Part shown: piece after piece, positions 8,297 through 16,526 of the stretch | How positions within the stretch are numbered: the first letter of the stretch is position 1 | Layout of the letters: each line of letters starts with the position of its first letter | Translations under genes and position numbers: made by a program | The notes under the pieces: generated by a model | Databases searched by the model: none | What the model was told of the DNA's origin: nothing | Seen by the model: only the letters and a program-made list of their open reading frames with translations | From: Aurantiacibacter poecillastricola | GTDB taxonomy: Bacteria; Pseudomonadota; Alphaproteobacteria; Sphingomonadales; Sphingomonadaceae | Length of the DNA: 64,000 nucleotides | NCBI RefSeq assembly: GCF_030730945.1 | Contig: NZ_JAVAMS010000003.1 | Span: forward strand, 186,001 to 250,000 | Direction: 5' to 3'

Positions 8297-9472
8297 CTAA
8301 TCGCGCGCCGAAAGCTCCTCGGCGAGCATTTGCTCGACGCGGCTTTCACCGGGAAATCCCTCCTCCAGCCAGCGCCGTTCCACCGCCTGCATGATGCGGG
8401 CGACCTCTGGCCCGGCACCGACGCCGCGCTCCACGATCGTGCCGCCGCGCAGGGGAAATTCGGGGACCTGCCAGCCGGCAAGCGGCGCAATGGACTTGCC
8501 CGACAACAGCAGCAGGTCGCGCGCCGCGTCCATCCCTTCGCGATAGGCCAGGATATGCGGGTCGCCCGGCGGCCCGTCCCGGTCGGCAAGGCGAGAAAGG
8601 CGTTTCCTCTGGGCGTTGGAGAGGCGCAGGCGCGCGGCCACCTGCTGCGCCGTGCGCGGCTCGGCGGGGAGAAGCGCGGCGAGGCGACGGATGGGATCGG
8701 GAGCGGCACCTTGCGCGCTCTCGGCCGCGATCAGGGCTGCCAGCCTTTCGAGCCCCTCCGAACCCGTTTCGGGAAGGATTACCGGCAGTACCCCGCGCTG
8801 ATGCATGCGCTCGACGGTCTCGTGAGGATCGGGCAGCGCCAGCAGGGCGAGCAGTTCCATCGCCACCCGCTCCCGGCTGAGGCCCTTCAGCGTCGGCGCG
8901 AGCGCGGCACAACCCTCCTCGCCTTCCTCGTCCAGCGTGGAGCCAAAGCGCGCCTGGAAACGGTAGTAACGCAGGATGCGCAGGTGGTCCTCGCGGATAC
9001 GCTCGGCAGCATCGCCGATGAAGCGGACGCGGCGTGCCTCGAGGTCCGCAAGGCCACCGAAATAGTCGGAGATCTCCAGCGTTTCGGGATGGGCGTAGAG
9101 CGCATTGATGGTGAAATCGCGCCGTGCCGCATCGTCCTGCCAGTCCTGTGCGAACGCCACGGTTGCGCGCCTGCCATCAGTGGCGACATCCTTGCGCAAG
9201 GTGGTGACTTCCACCGGGCCGCCGTCCAGTACGGCGGTGAGCGTACCGTGATCGAGGCCGGTCGGGACGTATCTGATCCCGGCCTCATCCAGCCGAGCCA
9301 TGACCGTTTCGGGCGGGTGCGTGGTGGCGGCGTCGATATCCTTCACCGGCATGCCGAGCAGCGTGTCGCGCACCGCGCCGCCCACCCAGCGCAAATTCTC
9401 CGCCCCAAGCGCGGCGACGAGCTGCGCGAGGTCTTCGCGGCGGGTCCATTCTGCGGTTGTGAGGTCAACCAT
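8297..9472 (-). CDS. CCA tRNA nucleotidyltransferase / poly(A) polymerase family
   Basis: Class II nucleotidyltransferase that adds or repairs the 3' CCA of tRNAs. Diagnostic parts are VGGAVRDTLLG, the metal-binding DIDAATT, TVEV-like EVTTLRKD, RRDFTINALYA, and the RIREDHLRILRYYRFQARFG head-to-neck segment. The C-terminal third is variable. I start at ATG 9472, giving 391 residues. An upstream in-frame ATG at 9487 is inside the inverted repeat 9484-9571 and would add MSGIG. It is the last gene of the operon DUF1285 - NUDIX - tRNA nucleotidyltransferase, an arrangement common in alphaproteobacteria. Confidence 0.92.
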   Translation of the reverse strand: MVDLTTAEWTRREDLAQLVAALGAENLRWVGGAVRDTLLGMPVKDIDAATTHPPETVMARLDEAGIRYVPTGLDHGTLTAVLDGGPVEVTTLRKDVATDGRRATVAFAQDWQDDAARRDFTINALYAHPETLEISDYFGGLADLEARRVRFIGDAAERIREDHLRILRYYRFQARFGSTLDEEGEEGCAALAPTLKGLSRERVAMELLALLALPDPHETVERMHQRGVLPVILPETGSEGLERLAALIAAESAQGAAPDPIRRLAALLPAEPRTAQQVAARLRLSNAQRKRLSRLADRDGPPGDPHILAYREGMDAARDLLLLSGKSIAPLAGWQVPEFPLRGGTIVERGVGAGPEVARIMQAVERRWLEEGFPGESRVEQMLAEELSARD

Positions 9473-9483
9473 CCCAATTCCGC

Positions 9484-9571
9484 TCATGCTGAGCTTGTCG
9501 AAGCATCGTCCTTCTCTTTCGCCCTCCCGCTAGAAGGAAAGGCAACCCTTCGACAAGCTCGGGGTGAGCGT
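9484..9571. repeat. dispersed-type inverted repeat (GAGCTTGTCGAAG / CTTCGACAAGCTC)
   Basis: GAGCTTGTCGAAG at 9491-9503 pairs with CTTCGACAAGCTC at 9548-9560, 44 bp apart, and the outer arms (GCTCATGCT and GGGTGAGCG) extend the symmetry imperfectly. This motif is typical of the intergenic repeats scattered through Sphingomonas and Erythrobacter genomes. It lies between the NUDIX gene and the tRNA nucleotidyltransferase within an operon, so it would be transcribed and could fold in the mRNA. Confidence 0.75.
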
Positions 9572-9627
9572 GGACGGGGGAAAGCTCAGCATGGGCGGAT
9601 TGGGGGACGGGAGGACGCTTGGATACG

Positions 9628-10230
9628 TCACCCCACAAGTTCGTCCACCGAGAGGCGGTGCGAGAGGTGGGCGATGATCCCCGCCGTGATGCCCCAGATG
9701 CGGTGGCGCTCCCACTCGATCTCGACATAGGGCCGTTCACTGCCATTGAACATGCCGATCTTCGGACGGTGGTTGTCGCGGTCCAGGAGGAAGCGCAACG
9801 GCGCCTCGAACCAGTCGGCGACTTCGCGCGGGTCGGGGCGGATGTCGATATCCGCCGGAACCACTCCGAGGACGGGCGTCAGGCGAAAGCCGCTGCCGGT
9901 CACGAAAGTCGTCGCTTCGCCGGCGATCCGCACGCGGGCCGGGTCGATGGCAAGTTCTTCCTCGGCCTCGCGCAACGCGGCCTCGATCACGGTTTCTCCC
10001 GGTTCCAGCTTACCGCCGGGGAAGGCGACCTGGCCGGGATGGCTCTTCATCGTAATCGGACGGTGGGTCAGGAGCAGACCGGGCTCGGGCCGCTCGGTGA
10101 TCGGGATCAGCACCGCCGCATCGCGCAGGGGCTGGCCCTGCACGAACTCGCTGTCGTCGCGAATGCCCGCCATGCCGACATGGTGGGTATCGGCGAAGCG
10201 TTGCTGCAGGCGTTCGAACAGTGCGCTCAT
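9628..10230 (-). CDS. NUDIX hydrolase (CoA pyrophosphatase-like)
   Basis: 200 residues. The NUDIX box GGKLEPGETVIEAALREAEEEL is complete and is preceded by HPGQVAFPGG, which fits the UPF0035 signature LLTxRSxxLRxHxGQVAFPGG of CoA pyrophosphatases; here it reads LLTHRPITMKSHPGQVAFPGG. The product would split CoA or a related nucleotide. The start ATG at 10228-10230 overlaps the DUF1285 stop (ATGA), which supports translational coupling. Substrate identity rests on family resemblance. Confidence 0.9.
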   Translation of the reverse strand: MSALFERLQQRFADTHHVGMAGIRDDSEFVQGQPLRDAAVLIPITERPEPGLLLTHRPITMKSHPGQVAFPGGKLEPGETVIEAALREAEEELAIDPARVRIAGEATTFVTGSGFRLTPVLGVVPADIDIRPDPREVADWFEAPLRFLLDRDNHRPKIGMFNGSERPYVEIEWERHRIWGITAGIIAHLSHRLSVDELVG

Positions 10231-10781
10231 GTGGTCGGCACCAGCGCAAAGCGTTCGCCCTGACTGGAGACGTGCATGTCGTCCTCCAGTGCCAACGCGT
10301 GCTCGGCAAGTTGCAGCCATGTCGAGCGGTCGAGCTTCGCCCAGCAGCCATGCCGCACGGCGAGGTAGATGCGCGGCGCGTCGGGATCGCCTTCGGCGCG
10401 CAAGGGGTTGTCCGGCCCGGCGATCACCAATTCGTCGGTGTTGAGGCGGAAGGCGAGCGAATCCCCGTCCACCTTAAGGTCGGTGGCGATGAAGGCGGCG
10501 TCCTCCACCGCGATGGTCTGCCGGTAATGCGGGGTGACGAGGTAGTGCTGCCCGTCCGCCGGATCGCGCCAAAGCAGGCTGGCAAAGGCGCGCACCATGG
10601 CCGGGCGGCGGACCCGGCTCCCATCGTGGTACCAGGTGCCGTCTACAGCGATACGCATGCGGCTGTCGCTGGTCGCCTCGGGCTTCCACTGATCGACCGG
10701 CGGCAGCTGGCGTGCAGAGACCTGCTCGGCAATTTCCAGCAGGCTCAAACCGGCAAGATCGGGGGGAACTTCGTAGGCCAT
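10227..10781 (-). CDS. DUF1285 domain protein
   Basis: 184 residues covering a full DUF1285: PPVDQWKPEATSDSRMRIAVDGTWYHDGSRVRRPAMVRAFASLLWRD, then YLVTPHYRQTIAVEDAAFIA and IYLAVRHGCWAKLDRSTWLQL. The function of the family is not established. It is the first gene of the operon with the NUDIX hydrolase and tRNA nucleotidyltransferase, overlapping the former by 4 nt. The conserved association suggests a housekeeping role, but that is inference. Confidence 0.88.
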   Translation of the reverse strand: MAYEVPPDLAGLSLLEIAEQVSARQLPPVDQWKPEATSDSRMRIAVDGTWYHDGSRVRRPAMVRAFASLLWRDPADGQHYLVTPHYRQTIAVEDAAFIATDLKVDGDSLAFRLNTDELVIAGPDNPLRAEGDPDAPRIYLAVRHGCWAKLDRSTWLQLAEHALALEDDMHVSSQGERFALVPTT

Positions 10782-10811
10782 CGTTGCGAAGCTAGATGGC
10801 GATTCAATTCC

Positions 10812-11330
10812 TCAGCGCCAAGGCCCCAATGTGCCGTGCTCGGGTAAAACCGCGGGATTGTCCGTCCGCACCAGCAGGCGGTGCCGTTCGAACGGGCCGG
10901 GCAGATCCCACTTCTGCGTGGGCCCAGCGTGGAAGCCGAACCGGCTGTAATAATCGGGATCGCCAATCAGGACCTGCGGCAGCGGGGCGGCCGGATCCAG
11001 TCCACTCGCCATTGCTGCCATCAATGCCTGTCCGAAACCCTGGTTATGCCGTTCCGGCACCACCGCGACCGGGCCGACCATCAGCATGGGGTGGCGACGG
11101 CCCTGCGGATCGCTGAGGGCGACCGGCCAGGTCTGGATCGTGCCGGTGAGCATCTCCTCCTCGTCCAGCACGGCGAAGCTGAGGGCCGGCAGCCACTCCA
11201 CCCCGTCGCGCACCAGATAGGCAGTGCGCTGGTGGCGATCCTCGCCGAAGGCGCGGTCGAGCAGCGCCTCGATCATGGCAGGATCGACCTCGGCGAGGGG
11301 AATCAGTGTGGCGGTGGCGGCATCGGTCAT
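10812..11330 (-). CDS. GNAT family N-acetyltransferase
   Basis: 172 residues. The acetyl-CoA binding motif A is VGPVAVVPERHNQGFGQALM (residues near 85-104), close to the family R/Q-x-x-G-x-G/A. It is followed by VLIGDPDYYSRFGFHAG, typical of the YhbS-like acetyltransferase subgroup. Its acceptor is unknown. It sits 30 bp upstream of the DUF1285 operon in the same direction and could be co-transcribed with it. Confidence 0.88.
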   Translation of the reverse strand: MTDAATATLIPLAEVDPAMIEALLDRAFGEDRHQRTAYLVRDGVEWLPALSFAVLDEEEMLTGTIQTWPVALSDPQGRRHPMLMVGPVAVVPERHNQGFGQALMAAMASGLDPAAPLPQVLIGDPDYYSRFGFHAGPTQKWDLPGPFERHRLLVRTDNPAVLPEHGTLGPWR

Positions 11331-11426
11331 GGGCGCGCGCCGATAGGGCCGGGCGCGCCCATGCGCAAATGTTTCGGGAGATACCGGTTGGCGATTGGTA
11401 ACACCCGAATTGGCGCCAAGCCGTTT

Positions 11427-12629
11427 TTACTCCTTCGGCGTCAGGCGAAGGAGGCGGCCATTGTCGCCATCCTCGATCACCCAGATTGCGCCGTCAGGTG
11501 CCACTGCGATATCGCGCAGGCGGCTCGGCATTTCGTAGCGCGCGGCTTCGTCGGCGGAATTGGCCGAGGGGTCTACCGTCACGCGGCTGATCGACTGGGT
11601 GCGCAGATTGGCGATGAGCAGCTGCCCGTCCCAATCCGAGAACATCGGGCCATCGTAGAACACCATGCCGCCCGGCGCGATCACCGGGTTCCAGCTGATC
11701 GCGGGCTTGGCGAAGCCATCGTCCGGCGAGTGATCGGGGATCGGATCGCCATTGTAGTTCTCGCCATTGGAGCGGGTGGGCCAGCCGTAATTGTTGCCCT
11801 CCTGCACGAAATTGAGCTCGTCCCCGCCCGCCGGGCCATGTTCCAGCGCCCACAGGTTGCCCGAGGAATCGAAATTGAGGCCAAGGATGTTGCGCTGGCC
11901 GTAGGTCCAGATCTGGTTCGTGGGGCTCCCGCGATCCTCGAAGGGATTGCCGGCAGCGGGCGTTCCGTCGAGATTGAGACGCATCACGCCGCCAAGATTG
12001 TTGGAAAGATCCTGCGCGGGTGTCTGCGCCTGCCGGTCGCCGCTGGCGACGTAGAGATACTGGCCATCGGGAGAGAAGGCGAGGCGGTGCGAATAGTGGC
12101 CGGGGCGCGGCATGGCCTGGCTCTGCTGCCAGATCTCGGTCAGCCCCTCGATGGAGCAGGAGGTGCCGTTGCACGAGAGCGTGCCGCGGCCAACGGCGGC
12201 ACGGGTATCCTCGCCATCCTGCTTGGCCCAGGACAGGTAGATCATGTCGTTGCTGGCATAATCGGGCGCAAAGGCGAGTGCGCCGAGACCGCCCTGTCCC
12301 TCGTAGGCCACCGAGGGCAGGCCCGTGACTTCGCCAACTTGTCCGGTCGCGGGGTCGAAGAACTTCATCGTCCCGGGTTTCTCGGTGATGAAGATCACGC
12401 CGGTCTCGGGCTCGAAGGCGAGCGCCCAGGGTTCGTTGAATGCCTCGAAGCTCGCAGCATCGAACGGCGACTGCGATTGCAGTTCCACCGGCTCGCTGGC
12501 GGCAAGGCCGGCTGCGGCATTGTCGGACTGGGCGGAGGCGGTGGGCGCGCTATCCCCCATTGCCGCGCTGTTGCAGCTTGCGAAGGCGAAGGCGGGGAAT
12601 ATGATGGCGGTCAGGACTTTGTTACGCAT
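11427..12629 (-). CDS. PQQ-type soluble aldose sugar dehydrogenase, lipoprotein
   Basis: 400 residues of the six-bladed propeller family of soluble glucose/aldose sugar dehydrogenases (YliI-like). Recognisable segments are NEPWALAFEPETGVIFITEKPG, GQGGLGALAFAPDY, GHYSHRLAFSPDGQYLYVASGD, GQRNILGLNFDSSGNLWALEHGPAGGDELN (HGP...GGDE is a calcium/PQQ site) and NYGWP. The N-terminus MRNKVLTAIIFPAFAFASC looks like a lipoprotein signal, with Cys about residue 19. The start codon shares the palindrome GCATGC with the oppositely oriented rnhB start, so the two genes have no intergenic space. Confidence 0.9.
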   Translation of the reverse strand: MRNKVLTAIIFPAFAFASCNSAAMGDSAPTASAQSDNAAAGLAASEPVELQSQSPFDAASFEAFNEPWALAFEPETGVIFITEKPGTMKFFDPATGQVGEVTGLPSVAYEGQGGLGALAFAPDYASNDMIYLSWAKQDGEDTRAAVGRGTLSCNGTSCSIEGLTEIWQQSQAMPRPGHYSHRLAFSPDGQYLYVASGDRQAQTPAQDLSNNLGGVMRLNLDGTPAAGNPFEDRGSPTNQIWTYGQRNILGLNFDSSGNLWALEHGPAGGDELNFVQEGNNYGWPTRSNGENYNGDPIPDHSPDDGFAKPAISWNPVIAPGGMVFYDGPMFSDWDGQLLIANLRTQSISRVTVDPSANSADEAARYEMPSRLRDIAVAPDGAIWVIEDGDNGRLLRLTPKE

Positions 12630-13266
12630 GCTTTCTGGAACTCCTTCGACCGAATTTTGTGCCACTCTCGGGCCCGGACCGCTGGTCGCCGGGGTGGACG
12701 AGGCTGGACGCGGGCCGCTTGCCGGGCCGGTTGTGGCGGCAGCGGTGCTGCTATGCAAGCCGCGACCAAAGGGCATATCCGATTCGAAGAAGCTCACCCC
12801 TGCAGCGCGCGCCAGCGCGGAGGAAGCCATCCGCCGCCGCTGCGCCTTCGGAATTGGCGTGGTCGACGTGGACGCGATCGACCGGCTCAACATCTTCGGC
12901 GCGACGATGCTCGCCATGAGCCTTGCCATGAAGGGCCTGTGCGAGGCGCTGAACGAGCAGCGGCTTGAAGCGCTGATCGACGGCAACCTGACGCCGCACG
13001 GCCGCTGCGCGGAATGGCGCTGGCCCGCCCGCGCCGTGGTGGGCGGAGACCTGCGTGAGCCTGCCATCGGGGCCGCCAGCATCCTCGCCAAGGAATATCG
13101 TGACCGGCTGATGGCCGATGCCGCACGTTCGCATCCGCATTACGGCTGGGACCGCAACAAGGGCTACGGAACAGCCGACCATCTCCAGGCATTGCGCACA
13201 CACGGACCGACACCGCTGCACCGCCGCAGCTTCGCGCCGGTCGCGCAACTGGAGATGCCCCTATGA
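12628..13266 (+). CDS. rnhB: ribonuclease HII
   Basis: 212 residues. It removes ribonucleotides and RNA from RNA:DNA hybrids. The active-site block VAGVDEAGRGPLAGP, SDSKKL, and the later GDLREPAIGAASILAKEYRD carry the expected acidic residues; PHYGWDRNKGYGTADH is the family C-terminal motif. ATG 12628 is the only plausible start before the catalytic block, and it overlaps the start codon of the divergent sugar dehydrogenase gene. Therefore its promoter and leader must lie inside that neighbour's coding sequence. It overlaps the following SDR gene by 4 nt. Confidence 0.95.
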   Translation: MLSGTPSTEFCATLGPGPLVAGVDEAGRGPLAGPVVAAAVLLCKPRPKGISDSKKLTPAARASAEEAIRRRCAFGIGVVDVDAIDRLNIFGATMLAMSLAMKGLCEALNEQRLEALIDGNLTPHGRCAEWRWPARAVVGGDLREPAIGAASILAKEYRDRLMADAARSHPHYGWDRNKGYGTADHLQALRTHGPTPLHRRSFAPVAQLEMPL

Positions 13267-14177
13267 GTTTCACCTTCGCCGACATTCCCATGCAGACCGG
13301 CAGGACCGCCATCGTCACCGGTGCCAATACCGGCATCGGCTTCGAGATCGCCCGCTGGCTGGCGCATAAGGGCGCGCGGGTGCTGCTCGCCTGCCGCGAC
13401 GGGGACAAGGCGGCGGAGGCGATCGCCCAGATCGAATACGGCAAGGAACAGGGCGGGGAAGCGGAATATCTCCACCTCGATCTCGCCAATATCGCAAGCG
13501 TGCGCGATGCGGCGAGGCAAGCCGCGAAGGAAGAGCGGATCGACATCCTCGTCAACAATGCGGGCGTGATGATGCCGCCCTTCGCAACTGCCACCAGCGG
13601 CTGCGAATTGCAGTTCGCGGTGAACCACCTCGGCCACTTCGCTTTCACTTCCCTGCTGCTGGAAAAGCTGGCTGAGGGCGATGGCGGTCGGGTGGTCACG
13701 CAGTCGAGCCTTGCCCACCGCGGTGCCGATATCGATTTCGAGAATTTCAATGGCAGCAAGGGCTACGACAAGCAGGATTTCTATGGCCAGAGCAAGCTTG
13801 CCAACCTGCTCTTTACCCGCGAGCTCGACAGGCGCTTGCGGGCGAGCGGGTCCAGCGTCAGCGCGCTGGCATGCCATCCCGGCATCGCTGCGAGCGAGTT
13901 AATGCGCCATCTCAAGGGCGGCAAGTTCATGTCCTCCATCGTGGGCAGCGTGCTGAACACGGCGGAGCAGGGTGCGCTTCCGGCTTTGCAGGCCGCCACC
14001 GATCCGGACGCCGAGGGCGGCGAGTATTACGGCCCCTATGGCTTCATGGAAGCGCGCGGCAATTCTTCGGGCCGCGCGGTGCAGAGCAAGCGCGCTCGGG
14101 ACGAGGATCTCGCTCGCCGGCTGTGGGACAAGTCCGTCGAGCTGACCGGGATCGACCCGGAACTGGCGCCCGCCTAG
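13263..14177 (+). CDS. short-chain dehydrogenase/reductase (RDH/WWOX-like SDR)
   Basis: 304 residues. NAD(P)-binding TGANTGIG (residues near 19-26), NNAG at about 97-100, the catalytic Ser in VVTQSSLAHRG and YGQSKLAN (YxxxK with flanking S) are all intact. HPG follows. The subgroup resembles retinol-dehydrogenase-like SDRs; the substrate is unknown. The ATG overlaps the rnhB stop. The stop (TAG) overlaps by 4 nt with the stop of the convergent sulfotransferase gene (shared CTAG at 14174-14177). Confidence 0.92.
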   Translation: MSFTFADIPMQTGRTAIVTGANTGIGFEIARWLAHKGARVLLACRDGDKAAEAIAQIEYGKEQGGEAEYLHLDLANIASVRDAARQAAKEERIDILVNNAGVMMPPFATATSGCELQFAVNHLGHFAFTSLLLEKLAEGDGGRVVTQSSLAHRGADIDFENFNGSKGYDKQDFYGQSKLANLLFTRELDRRLRASGSSVSALACHPGIAASELMRHLKGGKFMSSIVGSVLNTAEQGALPALQAATDPDAEGGEYYGPYGFMEARGNSSGRAVQSKRARDEDLARRLWDKSVELTGIDPELAPA

Positions 14178-14869
14178 CCGAAGGCCTTGCTGCGCAGATC
14201 CTCGATATAGGTTCCGGCGAAGCCTTCCAGGATCAACGGATCCGAGGGCAGGCCACCTTGCTCGTCCGACGCGCTGCCAAGCTCGTCGCGGGAGTTGACC
14301 TTGGGGAAGGGCTCGTCCGGCACAGACACGCCCAGGAAGTCGCATAGCGGTTCCCAGCCCTCCCGGGGGTGGAACACCAGCAGGCGCTCTGCGGGAATGG
14401 TGTCGATCACCGCCTGGTTGTGACGTTCGTACCAGTCCGTCATGAACGCGCGGTCGTTGATCTTCCCATCGCCGAAATCGCGCAGATAGGTGCCTTCGAA
14501 CATGCGCATCAGCGGGGAGCCTTTCAGCGATGCCAGCATGCGGGGCGACATGATCGTCTCGTTCACCGAATCGAACCAGGTGTCGGCATTGCGAACCGTC
14601 AGCACGACTTTCGATTGCGGGTAATATTCGGCAAGCTCGCGCCAGTAGATGCTCGCGGGAAAATCCGTGGTGGAGCGATAGCCGTCGAAGATGGCATCCC
14701 AGTCGGGATTGCCATCGGCCACGTCCTGCCACAGCTCGATATTGCGCGTGGCCCCGCGAAACACTTCGGACATGTGATAGCACGGGCCGAAGCCGATATG
14801 CTCCAGTGCGAACTTCATCGAGAAGGTTGCCGTCCGGCCCGGTCCGGCGCCGATTACGTCGAGGGTCAT
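14174..14869 (-). CDS. sulfotransferase family protein (Sulfotransfer_4-like)
   Basis: 231 residues. The N-terminal PAPS-binding loop is DVIGAGPGRTATFSMKFALEHIG, followed by the PxxKVVLTVRNADTWFDS 3'-phosphate-binding segment with Arg and Ser. It would transfer sulfate from PAPS to an unknown acceptor. The ATG at 14867-14869 has a strong GGAGGA Shine-Dalgarno sequence 6 nt upstream, which settles the start. It is divergent from ccrM across a 209-bp gap dense in GANTC sites and convergent with the SDR gene. Confidence 0.88.
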   Translation of the reverse strand: MTLDVIGAGPGRTATFSMKFALEHIGFGPCYHMSEVFRGATRNIELWQDVADGNPDWDAIFDGYRSTTDFPASIYWRELAEYYPQSKVVLTVRNADTWFDSVNETIMSPRMLASLKGSPLMRMFEGTYLRDFGDGKINDRAFMTDWYERHNQAVIDTIPAERLLVFHPREGWEPLCDFLGVSVPDEPFPKVNSRDELGSASDEQGGLPSDPLILEGFAGTYIEDLRSKAFG

Positions 14870-14902
14870 CCAAAGTCCTCCAGCCCCGAAAACGGTCGGG
14901 GC

Positions 14903-15044
14903 GAGTCCGTGCGGCCACACCCCAGCATATCGAGTCCCTGCCGCCAGAACAGACTCAATATCTTGTGCCGGACTCGTTTCGTTCCCGCACATCTGCATGG
15001 AAGTGCGGCCAAATTGCCGCTTGACCCGGACTCGCCGAGGACTC
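14903..15044 (+). promoter_or_regulatory. cluster of six GANTC methylation sites upstream of ccrM
   Basis: GANTC occurs at 14903, 14932, 14952, 14971, 15029 and 15040. For about 62% GC one site is expected roughly every 290 bp, so six in 142 bp is a clear excess. The last two are 11 bp apart and 35-50 bp before the ccrM start. GANTC is the CcrM target, and in Caulobacter the ccrM promoter/leader carries two such sites that tie expression to methylation state and GcrA. Autoregulation here is inference. Confidence 0.7.
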
Positions 15045-15060
15045 ACACCCTTGTGGATAA

Positions 15061-16224
<1,164 letters not shown>

Positions 16225-16301
16225 GGTTTCCTACATCGGCGCTGCCGGGGCAGGCGGATGGCATGACGATGGCTTGCTCCAATCCTGCATCCCGGTCCGG
16301 C

Positions 16302-16436
16302 GTGACAGTTTCGCGCGATAGGGGTCACACTTCGCGCGCGCAGGGTGACACTTTCTGCTTTCTGGGTGACAGCTTGCGCGGGATTGGTGACAGTCCGGGC
16401 CGCAAGGTGACACTTTTCCCGGCCAGAGTGACACAA
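16302..16436 (+). repeat. 21-bp phased array of seven GTGACACTT-type repeats upstream of folP
   Basis: Direct copies begin at 16302, 16324, 16345, 16366, 16387, 16407 and 16428, giving steps of 22, 21, 21, 21, 20 and 21 bp (mean 21.0). The core is GTGACA-C/G-TT; the last copy is GTGACACAA. The 11-13 bp between cores are not conserved apart from a tendency to end in AAG or GG. The array begins 77 bp after the ccrM stop and fills most of the ccrM-folP gap. A matching array is at 58753-58909. Confidence 0.85.
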
Positions 16437-16447
16437 ACGGCCGTTTC

Positions 16448-16476
16448 TGCCTCTGGACAGTGTTCCATGTGTTCCA
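16448..16476 (+). promoter_or_regulatory. conserved cassette at the array end (TGCCTCTGGA + TGTTCCA direct repeat), folP
   Basis: TGCCTCTGGA at 16448-16457 is followed by TGTTCCATGTGTTCCA at 16461-16476, a direct repeat of TGTTCCA with 9-bp period. The same two elements follow the second array at 58920-58948. Here the cassette ends 50 bp before the folP start. Its position suits a promoter or operator, but no clear -35/-10 pair is visible. Confidence 0.6.
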
Positions 16477-16526
16477 CATTCCCGGCGGCGACGCGGCAAG
16501 CCATCCGCAATTACGAGGTTTTCTGA

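Noticed and set aside
10881..12968. A 695-codon plus-strand open frame
   Set aside because: It is antisense to the acetyltransferase and sugar dehydrogenase genes and shows no protein-like pattern.
16461..16476. TGTTCCATGTGTTCCA as an alphaproteobacterial LexA box
   Set aside because: The LexA box is GTTC-N7-GTTC; here the spacing is N5 at both loci, and the downstream genes (folP, cysS) are not SOS genes.
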